Source: an uncultured Sphingomonadales bacterium
GTDB taxonomy: Bacteria; Pseudomonadota; Alphaproteobacteria; Sphingomonadales; Sphingomonadaceae
NCBI GenBank assembly: GCA_903828025.1
Contig: CAIKKO010000030.1
Coordinates: 1-10,366, forward strand
Length of the DNA: 10,366 nucleotides
Direction: 5' to 3'
Part shown: piece after piece, positions 10,098 through 10,366 of the stretch
How positions within the stretch are numbered: the first letter of the stretch is position 1
How the letters are laid out: each line of letters starts with the position of its first letter
The notes under the pieces: model-generated
Told to the model about the DNA's origin: nothing
Seen by the model: only the letters and a program-made list of their open reading frames with translations
The model's database searches: none
Program-made: the position numbers and the translations under genes

Positions 10098-10366
10098 CCG
10101 ACAACCCCATCCTCACCCCCCAGCGCCAGCCGGAAGACCCGGACGCCGCTTTGCGCCCGAAAACGCTCGCCGAATTCGTGGGCCAGGAGGCGGCGCGCGA
10201 TAACCTGCGCGTGTTCATCGAGAGCGCCAAGCAGCGCGGGGAGGCGATGGACCATGTGCTGTTTTTCGGCCCGCCGGGGCTCGGCAAGACCACGCTGGCG
10301 GCAATCATCGCGCGCGAGCTGGGGGTGAACTTTCGCGCCACATCGGGCCCGGTCATCGCCAAGGCG
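10094..10366 (+). CDS. ruvB: Holliday junction DNA helicase RuvB, N-terminal part (truncated by window edge)
   Basis: The first 91 residues of the hexameric AAA+ motor that drives branch migration with RuvA are present. The family pattern RPKTLAEFVGQEAARDNLRV is at 21-40. MDHVLFFGPPGLGKTTLA holds the Walker A (GPPGLGKT, 59-66), and ATSGPVI is at 82-88. The remaining roughly 250 residues, including Walker B, sensors and the winged helix, are beyond the window. ATG 10094 overlaps the parE stop by four bases. No Shine-Dalgarno better than GGCGAG is seen, so translation may depend on ribosomes leaving parE. G+C returns to host level here. Confidence 0.95.
   Translation, partial: MTDNPILTPQRQPEDPDAALRPKTLAEFVGQEAARDNLRVFIESAKQRGEAMDHVLFFGPPGLGKTTLAAIIARELGVNFRATSGPVIAKA

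Overview
The window is about 10.4 kb of GC-rich chromosomal DNA that looks like a Sphingomonadales alphaproteobacterium, probably Erythrobacteraceae. The evidence is a GapR/DUF2312 chromosome-structuring protein, a short HD-less Ppx/GppA, a DUF1272 protein, the yebC-ruvC-ruvA-ruvB order, and Caulobacter-like promoter boxes. The taxonomic call is inference from gene content and composition; no database was consulted.

Layout. (1) 1-1420, plus strand: the 3' end of glmM, a DUF1272 zinc-binding mini-protein and thiD form a tight operon. (2) 1424-2664, minus strand: a LOG-family (lysine decarboxylase-like) protein is followed by a small two-helix membrane protein. (3) 2665-3158: a structured gene-free stretch with three hairpins and a 13-C homopolymer, plus tRNA-Gln(CTG) on the minus strand with its own promoter. 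(4) 3159-5131, plus strand: a Ppx/GppA-type phosphatase is coupled by a 4-base overlap to the 23S rRNA 2'-O-methyltransferase rlmE. (5) 5223-6146: gapR (plus) converges on a CPBP-family membrane protease (minus). (6) 6274-10366, plus strand: yebC, a possible 28-residue ORF, a REP-like palindromic element, ruvC, a DUF4337 membrane protein, ruvA, an unknown gene, parD, parE and the start of ruvB.

Most genes are housekeeping: cell-wall precursor synthesis, thiamine salvage, rRNA modification, nucleoid structure and Holliday-junction processing. The unusual part is the ruv locus. The normally adjacent ruvA and ruvB are separated by an AT-richer cargo of one unknown gene and a complete ParDE-type toxin-antitoxin pair. 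Every gene junction there except the one before parD is an overlap: ruvA and the unknown gene share a base, parD and parE overlap by 8 bases, and parE and ruvB by 4. ParE-family toxins attack gyrase and RuvAB repairs stalled forks, so placing the toxin directly upstream of, and overlapping, the repair motor gene is the observation most worth following. parD appears to have its own promoter whose predicted transcription start falls on its ATG, which would make it leaderless.

Small-scale structure includes a perfect 20-bp palindrome over the ruvC stop codon, a second inverted repeat just after it, a 75-bp REP-like element before ruvC, and hairpins flanking a C13 run upstream of the LOG gene. 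No insertion sequence, phage gene or CRISPR array is visible.
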